From Marinobacter nitratireducens (GTDB lineage: Bacteria; Pseudomonadota; Gammaproteobacteria; Pseudomonadales; Oleiphilaceae), in the NCBI RefSeq assembly GCF_000708045.1, contig NZ_ANIE01000002.1, positions 1 to 64,000 on the forward strand: 64,000 nucleotides of DNA. The letters run 5' to 3'. The position numbers were made by a program, and so were the translations under genes. A model generated the notes under the pieces. The model saw nothing but the letters and a program-made list of their open reading frames with translations. It was not told the origin of the DNA and did no database searches. Below, in pieces: positions 42,720-53,139 of the stretch (position 1 is its first letter; each line of letters opens with the position of its first letter).

Positions 42720-44345
42720 TTACTGGCGGATACGCCCGGCCAGGTTGCTGGCCTGGCGAGCCATGTTCTCCAGTTCCGGAACCGTGCGCAGGTTGTCTTC
42801 TGCCGCGCGGTTCATCTGCTCTGAGATCTCGGCAACCTCGGTCACGTTTCGGTTGATTTCCTCGCTGACACTGGTCTGCTCTTCAGCTGCGGTGGCCACC
42901 TGGGCGGTGGCGTCGTTCACACTGGCCATCCGGCTGGTGATTTCGCTCAGTGTGACTTTTACGGCCTGAACGGATTCGCTGCTTTCTCCGGCAACAACCT
43001 CTGAGGCCTGCATGTATTCCGTGGCATCCCGGGATGCGGACCCGATGGTTTCGATGATCTGATCAATCTCGACAGTCGCGTCCTGGGTTTTGGCTGCCAG
43101 GTTGCGGACTTCGTCAGCGACTACGGCAAAACCGCGACCGGCTTCCCCGGCCCTGGCGGCCTCAATGGCAGCGTTCAGCGCCAGCAGGTTGGTCTGGTCG
43201 GCGATTTCGCGGATCACCTGCATGACGTCACCAACCTTGCGACCATCGCTCGCCAACTGGTTAACGGTTTCGGCTGAACTGCGAATCTGATCCGTCAGAC
43301 GGTTCATGCTGTCCACGGCGCGGCTGATCTGGTGATCTGCCTCTTTAGTTTGCCCCGCGGTCTCATCCACCTGGCTCGCCACTGAGGCTGCGTGGTGGGC
43401 AACGTCCTGAGCCGTTGCAGACATTTCGTTCATCGCGGTGGCAATCTGGTCGATGCGCTGGTGCGCCTTGTCGGATTGTGATGAAACCTCACTGGCATTA
43501 TCGCGGATCAGGTTACCGGTGTTTTCCAGTTGCTCGGCGTTGGCTTTCATCAATGTGCCGGTCTCCGACAGGAACGCGTAAAGTGCACGGCCTGTATCCG
43601 CCAGACGGCCCAATTCGTCGTTGCGTTGTACGGTAATCGATTCGCTCAGGTCACCTTGTCCCAGTTTTCCAAGTTGATCGATGAGGCTTTTGGCCGGCCT
43701 GACAACGGCGCGGACAAGAACAATCACACAGGCGAGAGTGCCGAGGATAATGGCAGCAAACAGCAGACCACCCATCGTCCAGGTGCTGGAAGTGACGGAC
43801 TGATTCAGGGCGCTGGCATTTTCGAGGCCACTGTTTTTGAGAAGCCCAGTCGCTTCCTCAATCAATTTGGCAGGTTGACGATCAATGCCCGCAACGGCCT
43901 TATCGCCAGCAGTGTGCCGGTAGCCCGCGTCGACAAAGGCCTCAAAACCCTCCCGATAGGCTTTACCCATTGTTCTATGGGAGGACTGGAATCGGCTCAG
44001 CAGGGCCTTTGCTTCTTCGTTTTCAATGCGGGGAATCAGTTCACTCAAGGCTGCCTGAATATCCGCTTCCCGTTGCTGGAAGCGGCCCCAGTATTTTTCC
44101 CGCTGCCCTGAGTCAGCCCCGCGGATCAGTACATTCTTCCATTCCTGGACCTGGGTCTTGAAGGCAATCAGGATATCCTGCGCCTCAAGAGCCCGGCTCA
44201 TCTCGACATCAACCAGTCGGTTATACTCATCTCGTGACTGAAGCGACGTGTTGAAATAGAAACCGGCCACAACAGCCACAATGATGTTGGCTGTCAGAAT
44301 GATGGTGAGCACACGGTTCAGAATGCTTCGGGTGTACCAGGCCAT
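42720..44345 (-). CDS. Methyl-accepting chemotaxis protein
   Basis: A 541-residue transmembrane chemoreceptor. TM1 lies near 11-31, a helical periplasmic sensor domain of about 155 residues (four-helix-bundle type, no Cache motifs) near 32-187, TM2 near 191-212, then HAMP and a long signalling coil. The hairpin tip with [37 protein letters not shown] (given here only by position, about 365-401) is perfectly conserved, so it should dock CheA/CheW. The ligand is unknown. It is convergent with the RND pump, divergent from truC, and has no che genes next to it. Confidence 0.92.
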   Translation of the reverse strand: MAWYTRSILNRVLTIILTANIIVAVVAGFYFNTSLQSRDEYNRLVDVEMSRALEAQDILIAFKTQVQEWKNVLIRGADSGQREKYWGRFQQREADIQAALSELIPRIENEEAKALLSRFQSSHRTMGKAYREGFEAFVDAGYRHTAGDKAVAGIDRQPAKLIEEATGLLKNSGLENASALNQSVTSSTWTMGGLLFAAIILGTLACVIVLVRAVVRPAKSLIDQLGKLGQGDLSESITVQRNDELGRLADTGRALYAFLSETGTLMKANAEQLENTGNLIRDNASEVSSQSDKAHQRIDQIATAMNEMSATAQDVAHHAASVASQVDETAGQTKEADHQISRAVDSMNRLTDQIRSSAETVNQLASDGRKVGDVMQVIREIADQTNLLALNAAIEAARAGEAGRGFAVVADEVRNLAAKTQDATVEIDQIIETIGSASRDATEYMQASEVVAGESSESVQAVKVTLSEITSRMASVNDATAQVATAAEEQTSVSEEINRNVTEVAEISEQMNRAAEDNLRTVPELENMARQASNLAGRIRQ

Positions 44346-44446
44346 TGAACAAATCCTGTTGCTGGGGGTTGGAGGGCGCTATTATCCATGATAGCTGATT
44401 CCAGTCTGTTTCAATCTTTTGCATTTAAGTAACGCGTTAAATTTGA

Positions 44447-45166
44447 ATGACAAATCCTCTGACCGAACTGTTTCGTGACGACCACCTTTTGGTGGTGCAC
44501 AAACCCGCCGACCTGTTGGTTCACCGCAGCCCCATCGACAAGCATGAAACCGAATTTGCGCTTCAGTATGCGCGCGAACTGAATGGCGGCGACTACGTCT
44601 ACCCGGTGCACCGGCTGGACAGACCCACATCCGGGGTTCTGGTGTTCGCCCGCAGCCCGGATATTGCGCGCACCCTGGGACAGGCCATGATGGCCGGTGA
44701 GGTCAAAAAGACTTATCAGGCGATGGTGCGTGGGTGGCCGCCGTTGGAGGGCCTGATTGATCATCCGCTGCGGGATGAGCCGGAAGACCGACGCCTCAAG
44801 CATCAGGAACAAACCGTGCGGGATGCCAGAACCCGCTACCGGACGCTGGCAACAACCGAAATCCCGGTCGCCATCGAGAAGTACCCCAGTAGCCGCTATG
44901 CCCTGGTTGCGCTCTTTCCGGACACGGGAAGGAAACACCAGCTAAGGCGGCATATGAAACACATCAGCCATCCGATTATTGGCGATGCCAATCATGGCCG
45001 TGGGCGCCACAACCGTTACTTTGCCGAGAGGTTCGGGAAGGGCAGGTTAATGCTGGCGGCGACGGATATTGAATTTGCTCACCCGGTTACTGGCGAAGCG
45101 GTTCATATTCATGCCGATCCGGAACCGAGTTTTCGCGATGTTTTAACGATCTTTCGGGATCTTTGA
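44447..45166 (+). CDS. truC: tRNA pseudouridine(65) synthase TruC
   Basis: A 239-residue RluA-family pseudouridine synthase. The catalytic Asp lies in VHRLDRPTSGVLVFA (about 53-67), preceded by LLVVHKPADLLVHRS. The short length, the missing S4 domain, and the block DTGRKHQLRRHMKHISHPIIGD match TruC, which converts U65 of tRNA-Ile and tRNA-Asp. The ATG is in an AT-rich divergent region opposite the chemoreceptor. After the stop there is a U-rich stretch (45180-45187) without a clear stem. Confidence 0.88.
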   Translation: MTNPLTELFRDDHLLVVHKPADLLVHRSPIDKHETEFALQYARELNGGDYVYPVHRLDRPTSGVLVFARSPDIARTLGQAMMAGEVKKTYQAMVRGWPPLEGLIDHPLRDEPEDRRLKHQEQTVRDARTRYRTLATTEIPVAIEKYPSSRYALVALFPDTGRKHQLRRHMKHISHPIIGDANHGRGRHNRYFAERFGKGRLMLAATDIEFAHPVTGEAVHIHADPEPSFRDVLTIFRDL

Positions 45167-45276
45167 TGTCTTTGTGATCTTTTTTTTCGAAATGCGTTGA
45201 TTGGTACAAAACGCGAGCGATATGTAGAGGAATAGTCCATACTGGTCGCCAAACCAATAACAATACGTATGCTTTC

Positions 45277-47175
45277 GTGGTCACTAACAAACGTTTTGCT
45301 CTCCGCTGGTCTCTCTCGCTGCTGTTGGTAATCGTTGCGCAACTGTGCCATGCCAGCTCTTCGGTAGAGTGGGGTAAGCACTCAAGTCGCCAGGAGCTCG
45401 CGACATTTGTGGAGTATTGGCAAGAACCCGCCAAGCGTTCGGATATCGAACGGGTCCGCAGTCTCGCCGACAGTGCCTGGACCCGCAACGCCAGTGACAG
45501 TATCAGTCTCGGATACCACGACTCGGGCTACTGGTTCCGGGTTCGGATAGACAACAAAACCTCCCGGGAAGCGGTTACATTCCTGGAAATCGGCTACCCG
45601 GTGCTGGACCACATCGAGGTCTATTCATCTTCAAGCACGGGCAATGCTGAGCCGATCATGCTCGGTGACAAGCAGGCTTTCTATGACCGGCCCATCCATC
45701 ACCGGAACTTCGTGATACCGCTGACGTTACCGGCAAGTGAAGCCACCACCGTCCTGATCCGGGTTCAGACTACCAGTTCCGTACAGGTCCCCCTGACACT
45801 GTGGGATCGTGATGCTTTCTACGCAGCGGAGCAGTCCCGGACAATGTTCGAGGGCATCTACTACGGCATCGTGCTGGTGATGATTCTTTACAACCTGTTT
45901 GTCTTCATGGCCGTCGGCGAGCGAAGCTTCCTTCACTATGTCGGCTACATCACCGCCATGCCCTTGTTTCTGGCCAGCCTCCACGGGGTGGCATTCCAGT
46001 ATCTGTGGCCTGAGGCAACCTGGTGGAACGACCAGTCGATTATCGTGTTTCTGAACCTGGCGGTGTTGTTCGGCGGTACGTTCAGTATCCGCTTCATCAA
46101 TGTCAGTCGGCGCAATCATCCCTCGCTAAACCGCTGGACGGTAGGGGTCATTTCGGCAGCCGGCATGCTGGCTGCTGCTGGCCTTCTGGTGCCCTACAAG
46201 TATCTGATCCTGCCCACTATTCTGTTAGCGTCTGTCGGTTGTTCCACCATGCTGTTCCTGAGCATCGTGCGCTGGCTGCGGAACGATCCCGCAGCCCGCT
46301 ATTACACCTTTGCCTGGGTCTTCATGTTGTCGGGTGGCATTCTGCTGGCATTGAGCAAGTTCACCATGCTGCCCCGCAACCTGTTGACGGAAAACGGTAC
46401 CCAGGTGGGGTCGGCGCTCGGGGTCATCCTGTTGTCGATTGCGCTGGCGGATCGTCTTAACAGCGAGAAGAAGCGGGCTTACGAGGCACAACAGAAGCTT
46501 CTGGGGGAGGAGCGGAAAGCGCGCATAGCCCAGGAGCAATCACTTCAGGTACAGCGTGAAGCCAATTCACTGCTTGAAGAGAGAGTGCAGGAACGCACCC
46601 GCGACCTGGAAAGCCTCAATGAACAGTTGCTGGAGCTCAGTGCCACGGATGCCCTGACCGGACTCAAGAATCGGGGCCATTTTGACCGAGAGTTCAGTGC
46701 CGCGGTTGTACATGCCTACCGTTACGGTGAGCCCTTGTCATTGCTGGTGCTGGATATCGACCATTTCAAGAAATTCAACGACACCCACGGCCACCTGATC
46801 GGAGACGACTGCCTGAAGATGGTGGCCCAGGGCATCCGGAAATTCGTGACTCGCCCTCAGGACCTTGCTGCCCGTTATGGCGGTGAAGAGTTTGTGGTTT
46901 TGCTCCCGGAAACACCGGAGGAGGGGGCCGTCAAAGTGGCCGAGCGAATCCGGACGGACATTGAAAAAACCGGCTTCCGGGTGTCGGACGAGATGCTGAA
47001 TCTTACCGTGAGCGTGGGTGTTTGCAGCGTGTTCCCGGCCCGTGCCGATGCCACCAAGGACATCTTCCGGATTGCAGACGAAGCTCTCTACGAGGCCAAG
47101 GCAGGCGGACGTAATCGGGTGGTTGCCGGCAAAGCCTCGGATCAGGCCGAGGCCGTCTCCGGTTCGCCGGCCTGA
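45277..47175 (+). CDS. Diguanylate cyclase with 7TMR-DISM sensor
   Basis: A 632-residue membrane-bound cyclase making c-di-GMP from GTP. A signal peptide (cleavage near CHASSS) leads to a periplasmic 7TMR-DISMED2-type beta domain (about 30-165; RVRIDNKTSREAVTFLEIGYP is typical), seven membrane segments (about 180-390), a coiled coil (about 395-450) and a GGDEF domain starting DALTGLKNRGHFD near 459. The active site reads YGGEEF with an RPQD I-site motif five residues upstream, so it should be active and product-inhibited. It starts at GTG 45277; the ribosome site is weak. Its 3' end overlaps the convergent amidase by 34 bases. Confidence 0.9.
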   Translation: MVTNKRFALRWSLSLLLVIVAQLCHASSSVEWGKHSSRQELATFVEYWQEPAKRSDIERVRSLADSAWTRNASDSISLGYHDSGYWFRVRIDNKTSREAVTFLEIGYPVLDHIEVYSSSSTGNAEPIMLGDKQAFYDRPIHHRNFVIPLTLPASEATTVLIRVQTTSSVQVPLTLWDRDAFYAAEQSRTMFEGIYYGIVLVMILYNLFVFMAVGERSFLHYVGYITAMPLFLASLHGVAFQYLWPEATWWNDQSIIVFLNLAVLFGGTFSIRFINVSRRNHPSLNRWTVGVISAAGMLAAAGLLVPYKYLILPTILLASVGCSTMLFLSIVRWLRNDPAARYYTFAWVFMLSGGILLALSKFTMLPRNLLTENGTQVGSALGVILLSIALADRLNSEKKRAYEAQQKLLGEERKARIAQEQSLQVQREANSLLEERVQERTRDLESLNEQLLELSATDALTGLKNRGHFDREFSAAVVHAYRYGEPLSLLVLDIDHFKKFNDTHGHLIGDDCLKMVAQGIRKFVTRPQDLAARYGGEEFVVLLPETPEEGAVKVAERIRTDIEKTGFRVSDEMLNLTVSVGVCSVFPARADATKDIFRIADEALYEAKAGGRNRVVAGKASDQAEAVSGSPA

Positions 47176-48626
47176 TTTGGGCTAGATGCGTTGAACAGCT
47201 GTGGCCAGGGAGACTCGCATTCCAGCGTGTACGCCAATTCAATTAGCGTGCGCTCCATGCCGTAAGGCGCCATGAACTGGACCGACAGGGGAAGCTTTTC
47301 GTCACTCAGCCCAGCCGGAACAGCAATGGCTGGTGCCCCCGTCGCATTGGCTACCGGTGTGAAGCTGACGTAGCGCGTAAGCCGGTCGAAGAGCACGTCG
47401 AAGGGCACCTCCGGGCTGAGATGCCCCAGCGGTGGGGTGGTTTGCCCCAGAACGGGCGTTAGCACGGCATCATAGCCCTCCATGGCACGGCCATAATCAA
47501 CCCGCGATCTTTTGAGCCGCCACAAGGCGGCGGGCAGCCGGTAGAACGATTTTTTGAACTTGCCTGACAGGCCTCTGGTCAGGTCATCTACCTTTCGTTT
47601 GTCAAAATCGGGATGAATCAGCTTGTGGCCATTGGCTCTCACGCCGAAGGCCAGCATGGCCCAGTACAGGGCGAAATCCTCGGGAAAGGATTGGGCGACC
47701 GGGATGGTGACCGGTTCCACCGAGTGCCCCAGCTTCTCCAGCGTACGTGCGGTGTTTTCAACAGCCTGACGGGTAGCGCTGTCGGTTGGGTGGCCGGTAA
47801 TGGAATCGATGATCAGCCCGATTCGGAGCTTCTGGCCACTGGGGCCATCAACCTGCCCGACAGGCGGGAGCTTATTCGGGCGCCTGAAATGTTCCGCCTG
47901 TGCCATGAAATTAGCCGTATCCCGGACCGATCGACTGACGATCCCGTCGGCGAGGATATTGATGGGCAGGGATTTCGCGGCTTCGTTATCGACCAGCCGA
48001 CCCCGGCTGCTCTTGAGCCCTACCAGACCGCAGCAGGCAGCGGGAATCCGGATGGAGCCACCGCCATCATTGGCGTGAGCGATCGGGACAACACCAGAGG
48101 CAACCAGAGCGGCGGCCCCGCCCGACGAAGCACCGGAAGAAAACGCCGGGTTCCAGGGATTTCGCGTGGCGGCTCCATCCATGGACTCCGTTGTGGCGTT
48201 GAAGCCAAATTCCGGCAGTGTGCTTTTGCCCAGGCAAATGAACCCCTGATCCAACAGCTGCAGGGCAAATGGGCTGGTGTGATCCGCAACATGATGCGGT
48301 ACGGCCGCCGAGCCGTGGCGGGTGGGGAGGCCCTTGATGTCGGTGTTGTCTTTGATAAACGTGGGTACACCGGCGAAAAAGCCCGGTCGCGGCGCAGAGC
48401 CATGGCCGTCTTGTTGACGAGCTGCTGCCAGAGCCTGGTCGAAAGCCTGGAAAGCAATGCCGTTGGAGGCCGGTTCGAGGCGATGCGCCCGATCAATGGC
48501 CGCTTGCGTGACTTCGGTGACCGACACATCCCGGTTTCGGATGCGCTCTGCCAAAGCGGTTGCGTCGTCCGCGCCCAGGGCATCATTAGTGAAGGTGTTG
48601 ATGGGGCTGGGGGCGGATGCTCGCAT
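47142..48626 (-). CDS. Amidase signature-family hydrolase
   Basis: A 494-residue amidase. The Ser-cisSer-Lys triad is visible: Lys in FIKDNTDIKG (about 92-101), cis-Ser in SSGASSGGAAALVASG (about 164-179) and nucleophile Ser in NDGGGSIRIPAACCGL (about 187-202). The family includes 6-aminohexanoate-cyclic-dimer hydrolase and fatty-acid amide hydrolase-like enzymes; the sequence does not fix the amide. No signal peptide. ATG 48626 is chosen over TTG 48632 (GAGAG before it). It is not in an operon: a 96-base gap separates it from djlA. Confidence 0.88.
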   Translation of the reverse strand: MRASAPSPINTFTNDALGADDATALAERIRNRDVSVTEVTQAAIDRAHRLEPASNGIAFQAFDQALAAARQQDGHGSAPRPGFFAGVPTFIKDNTDIKGLPTRHGSAAVPHHVADHTSPFALQLLDQGFICLGKSTLPEFGFNATTESMDGAATRNPWNPAFSSGASSGGAAALVASGVVPIAHANDGGGSIRIPAACCGLVGLKSSRGRLVDNEAAKSLPINILADGIVSRSVRDTANFMAQAEHFRRPNKLPPVGQVDGPSGQKLRIGLIIDSITGHPTDSATRQAVENTARTLEKLGHSVEPVTIPVAQSFPEDFALYWAMLAFGVRANGHKLIHPDFDKRKVDDLTRGLSGKFKKSFYRLPAALWRLKRSRVDYGRAMEGYDAVLTPVLGQTTPPLGHLSPEVPFDVLFDRLTRYVSFTPVANATGAPAIAVPAGLSDEKLPLSVQFMAPYGMERTLIELAYTLECESPWPQLFNASSPNQAGEPETASA

Positions 48627-48722
48627 AATCAAACTCTCAATGGGATGAACGTGCCAACACTCTACGCCATCCCAAAACGTGACAACATGTCATTTCAGGA
48701 AAATGGGTGAATTACTGGACGT

Positions 48723-49502
48723 TTATCCCTGATTTTTCCTTGCCTCTTTGATCACATCATACGCATGACTGATTTCCCGGGTCCGTTCCTCGGCCATCTC
48801 GCGCATGCTTTCCGGTAAGCCTTTTCCGGCCAGCTTGTCCGGGTGATTCTCGCTCATCAGTTTACGGTAAACCTTCTTGATCTCTGCATCACTGGCGGTC
48901 GGGGATACGCCCAGAGCTTTGTAGGCATCGTCAATCTGCTGCGAGCTGGAACGTTGCCCCGGCCCGGCTTGACCCGCGTGAGCTCCCCGAAGCATCGCCT
49001 CAAGCTGACTGACCTGGCTCTCGGGCAGCCCCAGACGACGTGCAATGCGAACCAGCATTTCATGCTCCGCCGGATGAACCACGCCATCGGCTGCCACCGC
49101 GGATACCTGTACCTGGAGAAACATCTGCAGGAAGGCGGGCTGCCGGCCGGTCATCTGCATAAAGCGGTCGAGTTCGGCATCCAGGTCGAATTCCGGGGAT
49201 TTGCCGCGGTTAAACGCTGCTTTGGCTGAGGCTTTCTGCTGCTCGTTCAGTCGAAACCGCACAAACATCGCCTCGGCCACCTGTATCTCGTCACGGCTGA
49301 CGACGCCGTCGGCTTTACACAACGCCCCCATCACGGCGAAGACCGACTCAACGAAGCCGGACTGAATGTTCTGCAATTTTCCGATCAGCCGGCTTTTCAT
49401 CCGGTTGAAGAGAAACGCACCTAAAGCGGCACCGACAAGAAATCCCGGAAACTTACCGAAGGCATAACCAATAAGGCCGCCAACCAGCAGAGCAAAAATC
49501 AT
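48723..49502 (-). CDS. djlA: Membrane-anchored DnaJ-type co-chaperone DjlA
   Basis: A 259-residue DjlA. An N-terminal glycine-containing membrane segment (IFALLVGGLIGYAFGKF and the following GFLVGAALGAFLF) anchors it, a TerB-like helical domain with two paired acidic motifs (KADGVVSRDEI and AADGVVHPAEH) spans about 55-155, and a C-terminal J domain has the HPD in SENHPDKLAGKG near 224. This is the canonical order. It stimulates DnaK at the inner membrane; in E. coli it affects capsule and stress signalling. ATG 49502 has AGGA eight bases upstream. Confidence 0.92.
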   Translation of the reverse strand: MIFALLVGGLIGYAFGKFPGFLVGAALGAFLFNRMKSRLIGKLQNIQSGFVESVFAVMGALCKADGVVSRDEIQVAEAMFVRFRLNEQQKASAKAAFNRGKSPEFDLDAELDRFMQMTGRQPAFLQMFLQVQVSAVAADGVVHPAEHEMLVRIARRLGLPESQVSQLEAMLRGAHAGQAGPGQRSSSQQIDDAYKALGVSPTASDAEIKKVYRKLMSENHPDKLAGKGLPESMREMAEERTREISHAYDVIKEARKNQG

Positions 49503-49549
49503 CAAATCGTCCTTATGTACGTTTTCAGTCCACTGAATATACGGGTTTT

Positions 49550-52372
49550 TCAGTGGTTATTCATGAACTGGCTTTCATCAACCTGATCGATTTGTTCCGG
49601 GTGCAAATGTTGCTGTGCGTAGGTCCGGTAGATTCCCGACCGGATGAACAGCTCGAAAACGTCTTTGTCGATGTGACCTTCCTCAACCATCCGAGCCATG
49701 ATGGTCAGTGATTCCGTCAGGGTTTTACCTTTCTTGTAGGGGCGATCAACGGCCGTCAGCGCCTCGAATACGTCTGCGACGGCCATGATTCTCTCTGGTA
49801 TACCCAGCTCATCGCCGGAGAGGCGACAGGGGTAGCCCTGGCCATCCATGCGCTCGTGGTGAGTGCCCGCAAGCCGGGGCACATTGGCGAGTCGGGACGG
49901 CAGGGGAAGGGCATCCAGCATGCAGATAGTCTGTACGATGTGCTCGTTGATCTTGAAGCGCTCTTCGTCGGTGAGGGTGCCCTTGGCGATAGTCAGGTTG
50001 TGAATTTCACCGCGGTTATAGGCGTGCTCTGGCAGCTTCATGTCGAAACCCCAGATATTCGCTGGATCGTCTCTCTGTACCGGTGGGATTCGGTCTCCCC
50101 AGCTCCGCTGATGTTCCGGTCGATCATTGAGCAGATTTTCCGTGACCGGCAGTTCCGCTTCTGGCACGCCCTCCAGTGCCATCTTTTCATCCGACGAAAG
50201 GCCCAGCCGGTCACTGAAATGCCTCTGCCAGGGGCGTTGTCCAATCTCCCGGATGCGGGCGATGTCTTCTTCGCGCATATATTCTCCGCCTTCATTTGCC
50301 CTGGCGAGGAAGGCAAACTCTTCCTGGAGGCGGGCCTGAAGGTCGTCGCGCTCGGTGCGGGCGGATGCCTCGTCGTCACCCTGGAGCCTTCGTTCCAGGT
50401 ACCGGATCTCGGCGTCACGGTGCAGCACTTCAAACCGGGTTCGTATGTCGTGGATCCGGTTATGGATGGTTTCCAGTTTGACCGCCTTGTCGACCACAAA
50501 CTCGGGGCTGGTGATCTTGCCGCAGTCATGGAGCCAGGCGGCAAGGTGGAACTCATACTTCTGTTCGTCGTTCATCGTGAAGCTGGCGAAGGCGGGGGCG
50601 GTACTGGTGATGGCTTCATCCACCATCATCTGGGCCAGCTTGGGTACCCTTTCGCAATGCCCGCCGGTGTAGGGGGATTTGGCATCGATGGCGTTGGCGA
50701 CCAGTCTGATAATGCCCTCAAGCAAGGCCTGCTGGCTCTCGATGAGCTCCCGGGTTTCGATGGCGACGGCTGCAGAGCCGGCGATTTCATCCACGAACAC
50801 AATGAGGTCGTCGCTGAGATGGGTATGATCTCCGTGTTCCATCTCGATGATCAGCACGCCCACGAGCTGTTTCTCCCGGTTGCGCAGGATGGCGAATACC
50901 GGGTGTCCCCCGATGTGACCGCGCAGAATCCGGATCAGCTCATTGTCATCAAGGTCCGCAGCAATGCCGGGGATGGTCTCGGGAATATCAAGATCCCGGT
51001 TCACAGCGAGCGACAGATCCTTTTGCTGGCCGCGGAAAAGATATATCGCTCCCCGCTCCTGGCCGACGATGTGGGCGATCTGGAGCAGAATGTCCAGTAA
51101 CAGTTCATTCAGGTTCTGCCCTCTGTTGAGGACGGTAGAAATGCTCTGAAAGCTGCGAATGGTACTGGCCATATCATCGATGGCATCGCCAAGTTTACGG
51201 GCTTCCCGTACGTAAGAGTCGGATTTGATCTGGGTATCGAACCGGAAGCGGGACAGTTTGCTGACCTGATCGGTCAAGCGTTCCAGCGGGCGCCCGACCC
51301 TTTGCCCGATAAACCATCCGAAAATCAAAAGGAAAATCGCAATAATGCCGGCGATCAGCGTTTGTCGTGCGAGGGTTTCCCAGACTTCAGCCAGGAGCTC
51401 ATCGGCCGGGATGGTGACAGCAATGTTCAGTTGCTGGGCTGAGAGCGCATTGAGCGGTTCCGACATGCCGTACCAGTCCTCCCCGTCGACGTTATAGCGC
51501 GTGACAGAACTGTTGCTGACGCGGGTACCCCGGTGATTCAGTGCACCGCTTATTGCAGGCCCCGGGTCGCTGTTGTCGGTGGTGCTGGCAAGCACCTGAT
51601 TCTCTGGATTCACGATGGCAATCTGGGTGCCCGGTGTCTGTTTCAGTTCTTCCAACTGATGACTGAGATCGGACACCGTCACGTCGATACCGAAGATGCT
51701 GGCCTGCTCGCCGAATCGCGCGGCGCGCCGTGAAAGTGTCAGGCCGGTTTCTCGGGTGGTGAAGAAGACATACGGAGCCGATAACACGGTTCGGGGCGAG
51801 TCGGACGCGGCTTTGAACCACGGCCGTGTTCTGGGGTCGTAGGTGTAGTCGGGCACGGTTTTGCGTTCAAGCAACTGGAGCTGCTCATCGTAGAAGCGCC
51901 ATTCGCGCAGTTGCCGGCCATCTTCCGTGTCGATAGCCTGAAGCAGAAAGCGCGTGCCATCCGGCGCATCGGGGAATTGCATGACACCGGAACTGCGAAC
52001 CTTGCGAAGCAGGAAAAAGTCGCCGTCGGCATAGCCGGTGTAGACCGCGCTGACGATATCGCTGCTGCTCAGAATGTTGGCAATGACCGGCAGCCGGGAC
52101 AATCTCTGATCGAGCGTGGTGGACGATGCCAGAGGGTCATGGCTCAGGACCGCCAGAGCGGTTGAGGGTGGTGCCGTGATTGCGAGGATTCGGTCATCCA
52201 CACTGATGGCAAGGTGGCGAGCGGACACACTGGCTGCCTGCACTTTCGCGCTCTCCATGCCCCGAAAGGTCTGGCCAACCAGAAAGATGGCCAGCACCAG
52301 CATGGCCAGCGTGATGGTTGATGCAATCAACAGTGCGAGAGAAACCTGCGCAGGTTTGATTTTTCGGAGCAT
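49550..52372 (-). CDS. Membrane sensor with Cache, HAMP, GAF and HD-GYP domains
   Basis: A 940-residue probable c-di-GMP phosphodiesterase. TM1 (about 8-31) and a dCache periplasmic sensor (about 35-320) lead to TM2, HAMP (FIGQRVGRPLERLTDQV) and a GAF domain (about 430-560). The HD-GYP region has GGHCERVPKLA, HDCGK near 614 and HHERMDGQGYP near 837-847, so metal ligands are present. Between HDCGK and the usual following LTDEER helix (about 798) lie some 180 residues instead of about 20: a large insert rich in charged helices. ATG 52372 is favoured over TTG 52402 (AGGGA upstream). Its neighbour two genes away is a diguanylate cyclase, so both may set local c-di-GMP. Confidence 0.87.
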   Translation of the reverse strand: MLRKIKPAQVSLALLIASTITLAMLVLAIFLVGQTFRGMESAKVQAASVSARHLAISVDDRILAITAPPSTALAVLSHDPLASSTTLDQRLSRLPVIANILSSSDIVSAVYTGYADGDFFLLRKVRSSGVMQFPDAPDGTRFLLQAIDTEDGRQLREWRFYDEQLQLLERKTVPDYTYDPRTRPWFKAASDSPRTVLSAPYVFFTTRETGLTLSRRAARFGEQASIFGIDVTVSDLSHQLEELKQTPGTQIAIVNPENQVLASTTDNSDPGPAISGALNHRGTRVSNSSVTRYNVDGEDWYGMSEPLNALSAQQLNIAVTIPADELLAEVWETLARQTLIAGIIAIFLLIFGWFIGQRVGRPLERLTDQVSKLSRFRFDTQIKSDSYVREARKLGDAIDDMASTIRSFQSISTVLNRGQNLNELLLDILLQIAHIVGQERGAIYLFRGQQKDLSLAVNRDLDIPETIPGIAADLDDNELIRILRGHIGGHPVFAILRNREKQLVGVLIIEMEHGDHTHLSDDLIVFVDEIAGSAAVAIETRELIESQQALLEGIIRLVANAIDAKSPYTGGHCERVPKLAQMMVDEAITSTAPAFASFTMNDEQKYEFHLAAWLHDCGKITSPEFVVDKAVKLETIHNRIHDIRTRFEVLHRDAEIRYLERRLQGDDEASARTERDDLQARLQEEFAFLARANEGGEYMREEDIARIREIGQRPWQRHFSDRLGLSSDEKMALEGVPEAELPVTENLLNDRPEHQRSWGDRIPPVQRDDPANIWGFDMKLPEHAYNRGEIHNLTIAKGTLTDEERFKINEHIVQTICMLDALPLPSRLANVPRLAGTHHERMDGQGYPCRLSGDELGIPERIMAVADVFEALTAVDRPYKKGKTLTESLTIMARMVEEGHIDKDVFELFIRSGIYRTYAQQHLHPEQIDQVDESQFMNNH

Positions 52373-52488
52373 GGGACGTCCCTGTATGGGGCAATGAATC
52401 AAGCGCTAAGCCAGAATGGGGCGTAGACTGTATAAAGCGTAGTCGCTCCCGGGATTATTTTCTTTTTTCTCTGTAAAAGTAGCACGTT

Positions 52489-53139
52489 ATGACCCTTGAT
52501 CTGTTTGCAGACCAGCCACTGGAAAAAAGGATTGAGCCGATCTGTGAGGGTGCAGTGATTCTCCGGGGCGCGGCCGCTGAGGAGGCGCCGGAACTGATTG
52601 AGACGATCCGGGAAAACTTCGCCGTATCACCACCGAGACAAATGAAAACACCGGGTGGCCATACCATGTCCGTGGCGATGAGCTGCTGCGGTGAGTATGG
52701 CTGGGTAACAGATGAGAAGGGGTATCGGTACCAGGCCGAAGATCCGGTCACGGGGCGCCCCTGGCCGTCGATGCCGGCCCGGTTTTCGAAGCTGGCAACC
52801 GAGATAGCCAGTCAGGCGGGCTTTCCTGACTTCGTCCCGGATGCCTGTCTGATCAACCGTTACGAACCGGGGTCAAAGATGGGGTTGCATCAGGACAAGG
52901 ACGAAGTGGACTTTTCCCAGCCCATCGTGTCGGTGTCCCTCGGGCTGCCCCAGGTTTTTCAGTTCGGCGGAACGACGCGGAGCGAGCGACCTGTGAAGAT
53001 CCCCCTGCAACATGGAGATGTCGTGGTATGGGGAGGCGCCTCGCGGCTGAGATACCACGGTGTGCTGACACTGAAAGCCGGGAACCACCCAATGACCGGC
53101 GCCTGTCGCTATAACCTCACGTTCCGCCGGGCACGCTGA
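52489..53139 (+). CDS. alkB: DNA repair dioxygenase AlkB
   Basis: A 216-residue 2-oxoglutarate/Fe(II) dioxygenase that removes methyl groups such as 1-methyladenine and 3-methylcytosine from DNA. The metal ligands are in GLHQDKDE (His-x-Asp, about 131-138) and RYHGV (about 187), and RYNLTFR near the C-terminus holds the 2-oxoglutarate Arg pair. MCCGEYGW-like SCCGEYGWV and NRYEPGSKMG match E. coli AlkB closely. It ends one base before the convergent MgtC/DUF4010 gene's stop. It is not fused to Ada and no ada gene is seen nearby. Confidence 0.92.
   Translation: MTLDLFADQPLEKRIEPICEGAVILRGAAAEEAPELIETIRENFAVSPPRQMKTPGGHTMSVAMSCCGEYGWVTDEKGYRYQAEDPVTGRPWPSMPARFSKLATEIASQAGFPDFVPDACLINRYEPGSKMGLHQDKDEVDFSQPIVSVSLGLPQVFQFGGTTRSERPVKIPLQHGDVVVWGGASRLRYHGVLTLKAGNHPMTGACRYNLTFRRAR

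Noticed and set aside
45180..45187. T-run after truC as an intrinsic terminator
   Set aside because: No stable stem precedes it.
47613..48710. 365-codon plus-strand frame opposite the amidase
   Set aside because: No motif or ribosome site; the amidase triad on the other strand is complete.
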